Below, piece by piece: positions 46,148-47,331 of a DNA stretch of 47,331 nt; the stretch's first letter is position 1, and every line of letters starts with the position of its first letter. Source of the stretch: an uncultured Legionellales bacterium (GTDB lineage: Bacteria; Pseudomonadota; Gammaproteobacteria; Eutrophobiales; Eutrophobiaceae); assembly GCA_913045195.1 (NCBI GenBank), contig CAJWQR010000005.1, positions 1-47,331 on the forward strand, read 5' to 3'. The position numbers and the translations under genes are program-made. The notes beneath the pieces are model-generated. The model saw nothing but the letters and a program-made list of their open reading frames with translations. It did not search any database and was not told the DNA's origin.

Positions 46148-47331
46148 ATGAAGTATTTACTGTTAAGCCTATTAACATTATTTCTAGCGATTGCTATTGG
46201 TTCAGTTGTGGTAAAAGACGCGGGTTATGTGCTGTTAACTATTTCGGGTTGGAAAATTGAAACTAGCGTAGTTTTATTCATTATTGCTTTATTTTTAATT
46301 TTCATAGTAGTTTATTTTTCAGTACGTAGTTTAGTTCGAGCTTGGCAATTACCGAATGACATAAGAGCTTGGCGCGCCAACAAAAAACAATATCGTAGTG
46401 AAAAATATATTACTGATGGGCTGATTAATATGGTTGAGGGGGAGTGGAAAGACGCCGAGAATACATTTTCTAAAGCCGCTTCCTATACTAAAAATCCTTA
46501 TATTATTTATCTTTGTGCAGCACGCGCTGCACAAGAAATGAATGCGCTGGATAAGCGGAATGAGTATTTAAAGCTTGCTCATCATCATAATCCAGATGCT
46601 ATGCTTGCCATTGGGTTAACACAGGCAGAATTACAATTGAATCAAAAGCAAACAGTGCAAGCACTTGCAACATTAAATAATCTACAAGAAAAATGGCCGG
46701 AACAACTCCGCGCAAAACAACTACTTTTAGAAACATATACTTTACTTAATGATTGGCAAGCAGTAATAAAATTATTAACTTCAATCGAAAAAAAGAACTT
46801 ATATGAAAATGATGTAATAGAAGCAAAAAAAATTAGTGCCTACGCAGGCCTGTTAAAAGAGTCAGGAAACTTAAATGATGAGAAAAAACTTAATACATTA
46901 TGGCAAGATATTCCGCGTAAATTAAAACGCCATCATCACTTAATTGAAGTATATGTCAGCGAGAGATTAAAATTTCATGATACATCGGACTGTGAAGTCT
47001 TGTTGAAAGGAACAATTAAGCGTCAATGGGATCGAAAATTAGTTCGTTTATATGGGCTTGTTACTTCGGAGGACCCAGATAAACAATTAATAACAGCAGA
47101 ATCCTGGCTAAGCAGTTATACCCATGACCCTGTATTACTTTTAACACTTGGTAGAATTTGTGTACGAAATAGTCTATGGAGCAAGGCTAAAGAGTATTTA
47201 CAAAAAAGTATCGATATTCAGGAAAGTTCAGATGCTTTTTTTCAATTTGCAAGTTTATATAAACATCAAGGGGATTATAAACAGGCAACCATTTATTTTG
47301 AAAAAGGTATAGCCCTAACAACAGAAAAGAG
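46148..47331 (+). CDS. hemY: HemY protein, N-terminal part (runs off the window)
   Basis: Open from ATG 46148, two bases after hemX, to the window end: at least 394 residues. The HemY start is clear, MKYLLLSLLTLFLAIAIGSV with a second helix SVVLFIIALFLIFIVVYFSV, followed by RAWQLPNDIRAWRAN and a series of tetratricopeptide-type helix pairs (for example from about 95, and again QLNQKQTVQALATLNNLQEK and DAFFQFASLYKHQGDYKQAT). This is the gammaproteobacterial HemY of the hem operon, a tetratricopeptide membrane protein; it is not the protoporphyrinogen oxidase that has the same name in Bacillus. The C-terminus is missing only because of the window edge. Confidence 0.95.
   Translation, partial: MKYLLLSLLTLFLAIAIGSVVVKDAGYVLLTISGWKIETSVVLFIIALFLIFIVVYFSVRSLVRAWQLPNDIRAWRANKKQYRSEKYITDGLINMVEGEWKDAENTFSKAASYTKNPYIIYLCAARAAQEMNALDKRNEYLKLAHHHNPDAMLAIGLTQAELQLNQKQTVQALATLNNLQEKWPEQLRAKQLLLETYTLLNDWQAVIKLLTSIEKKNLYENDVIEAKKISAYAGLLKESGNLNDEKKLNTLWQDIPRKLKRHHHLIEVYVSERLKFHDTSDCEVLLKGTIKRQWDRKLVRLYGLVTSEDPDKQLITAESWLSSYTHDPVLLLTLGRICVRNSLWSKAKEYLQKSIDIQESSDAFFQFASLYKHQGDYKQATIYFEKGIALTTEK

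Overview
The window is an AT-rich stretch (GC roughly in the mid-30s percent by eye) of a gammaproteobacterial chromosome. The evidence is the gene content (slmA, algC, ftsYEX-rpoH, hemCDXY, tonB-gshB, pilTU, a dead dihydroorotase beside pyrB) and a gene order that mixes Pseudomonas-like blocks (coxBA-ctaG-coxC-SURF1-ctaAB; metXW; pilTU; pyrRBC') with enteric-like ones (coaBC-dut-slmA; rpmBG-mutM). It is almost entirely housekeeping. Genes are packed with short gaps or overlaps, every gene reads intact except the two cut by the window edges, and I see no rRNA, tRNA, insertion sequence, prophage, CRISPR array or defence gene. I cannot name the genus.

Layout. 1-8455: the aa3-type cytochrome c oxidase locus. 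Subunit II carries a fused cytochrome c domain, and the locus includes the assembly factors CtaG, SURF1, a SCO-like protein and the heme O/A synthases CtaB/CtaA. 8490-12053 (minus): ftsY-ftsE-ftsX-rpoH, with a perfect CIRCE operator in front of rpoH. 12190-17636 (plus): an active/inactive pair of M16 peptidases, rsmD, coaD and a periplasmic gamma-glutamyltranspeptidase. 17650-22629 (minus): rpmB-rpmG, a four-gene Gld-like ABC exporter cassette, and mutM. 22801-27424 (plus): coaBC-dut-algC-argB-slmA. 27430-28761 (minus): pyrE and a coiled-coil secreted protein. 28843-29619 (plus): exonuclease III. 29665-33628 (minus): yggS-proC-yggT-metX-metW. 33842-37168 (plus): three consecutive type IV pilus retraction ATPase genes. 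37209-43260 (minus): gshB-tonB-ruvX-pyrR-pyrB-pyrC'-pyrK. 43383 to the end (plus): hemC-hemD-hemX-hemY, hemY being cut by the window edge.

How it fits together: an aerobic respirer with heme made by the hemCD branch and converted to heme A by ctaB/ctaA for the oxidase; de novo pyrimidine synthesis (pyrB with a non-catalytic PyrC', pyrK, pyrE, dut); twitching motility; and envelope/division functions. No convincing new biological system is present. The points that deserve a second look are the CIRCE site at rpoH, the third PilU-like ATPase with altered Walker B and His-box surroundings, the ABC cassette lying inside the rpmBG-mutM cluster, PyrK implying a class 1B dihydroorotate dehydrogenase, and a strong inverted repeat just before coaBC.
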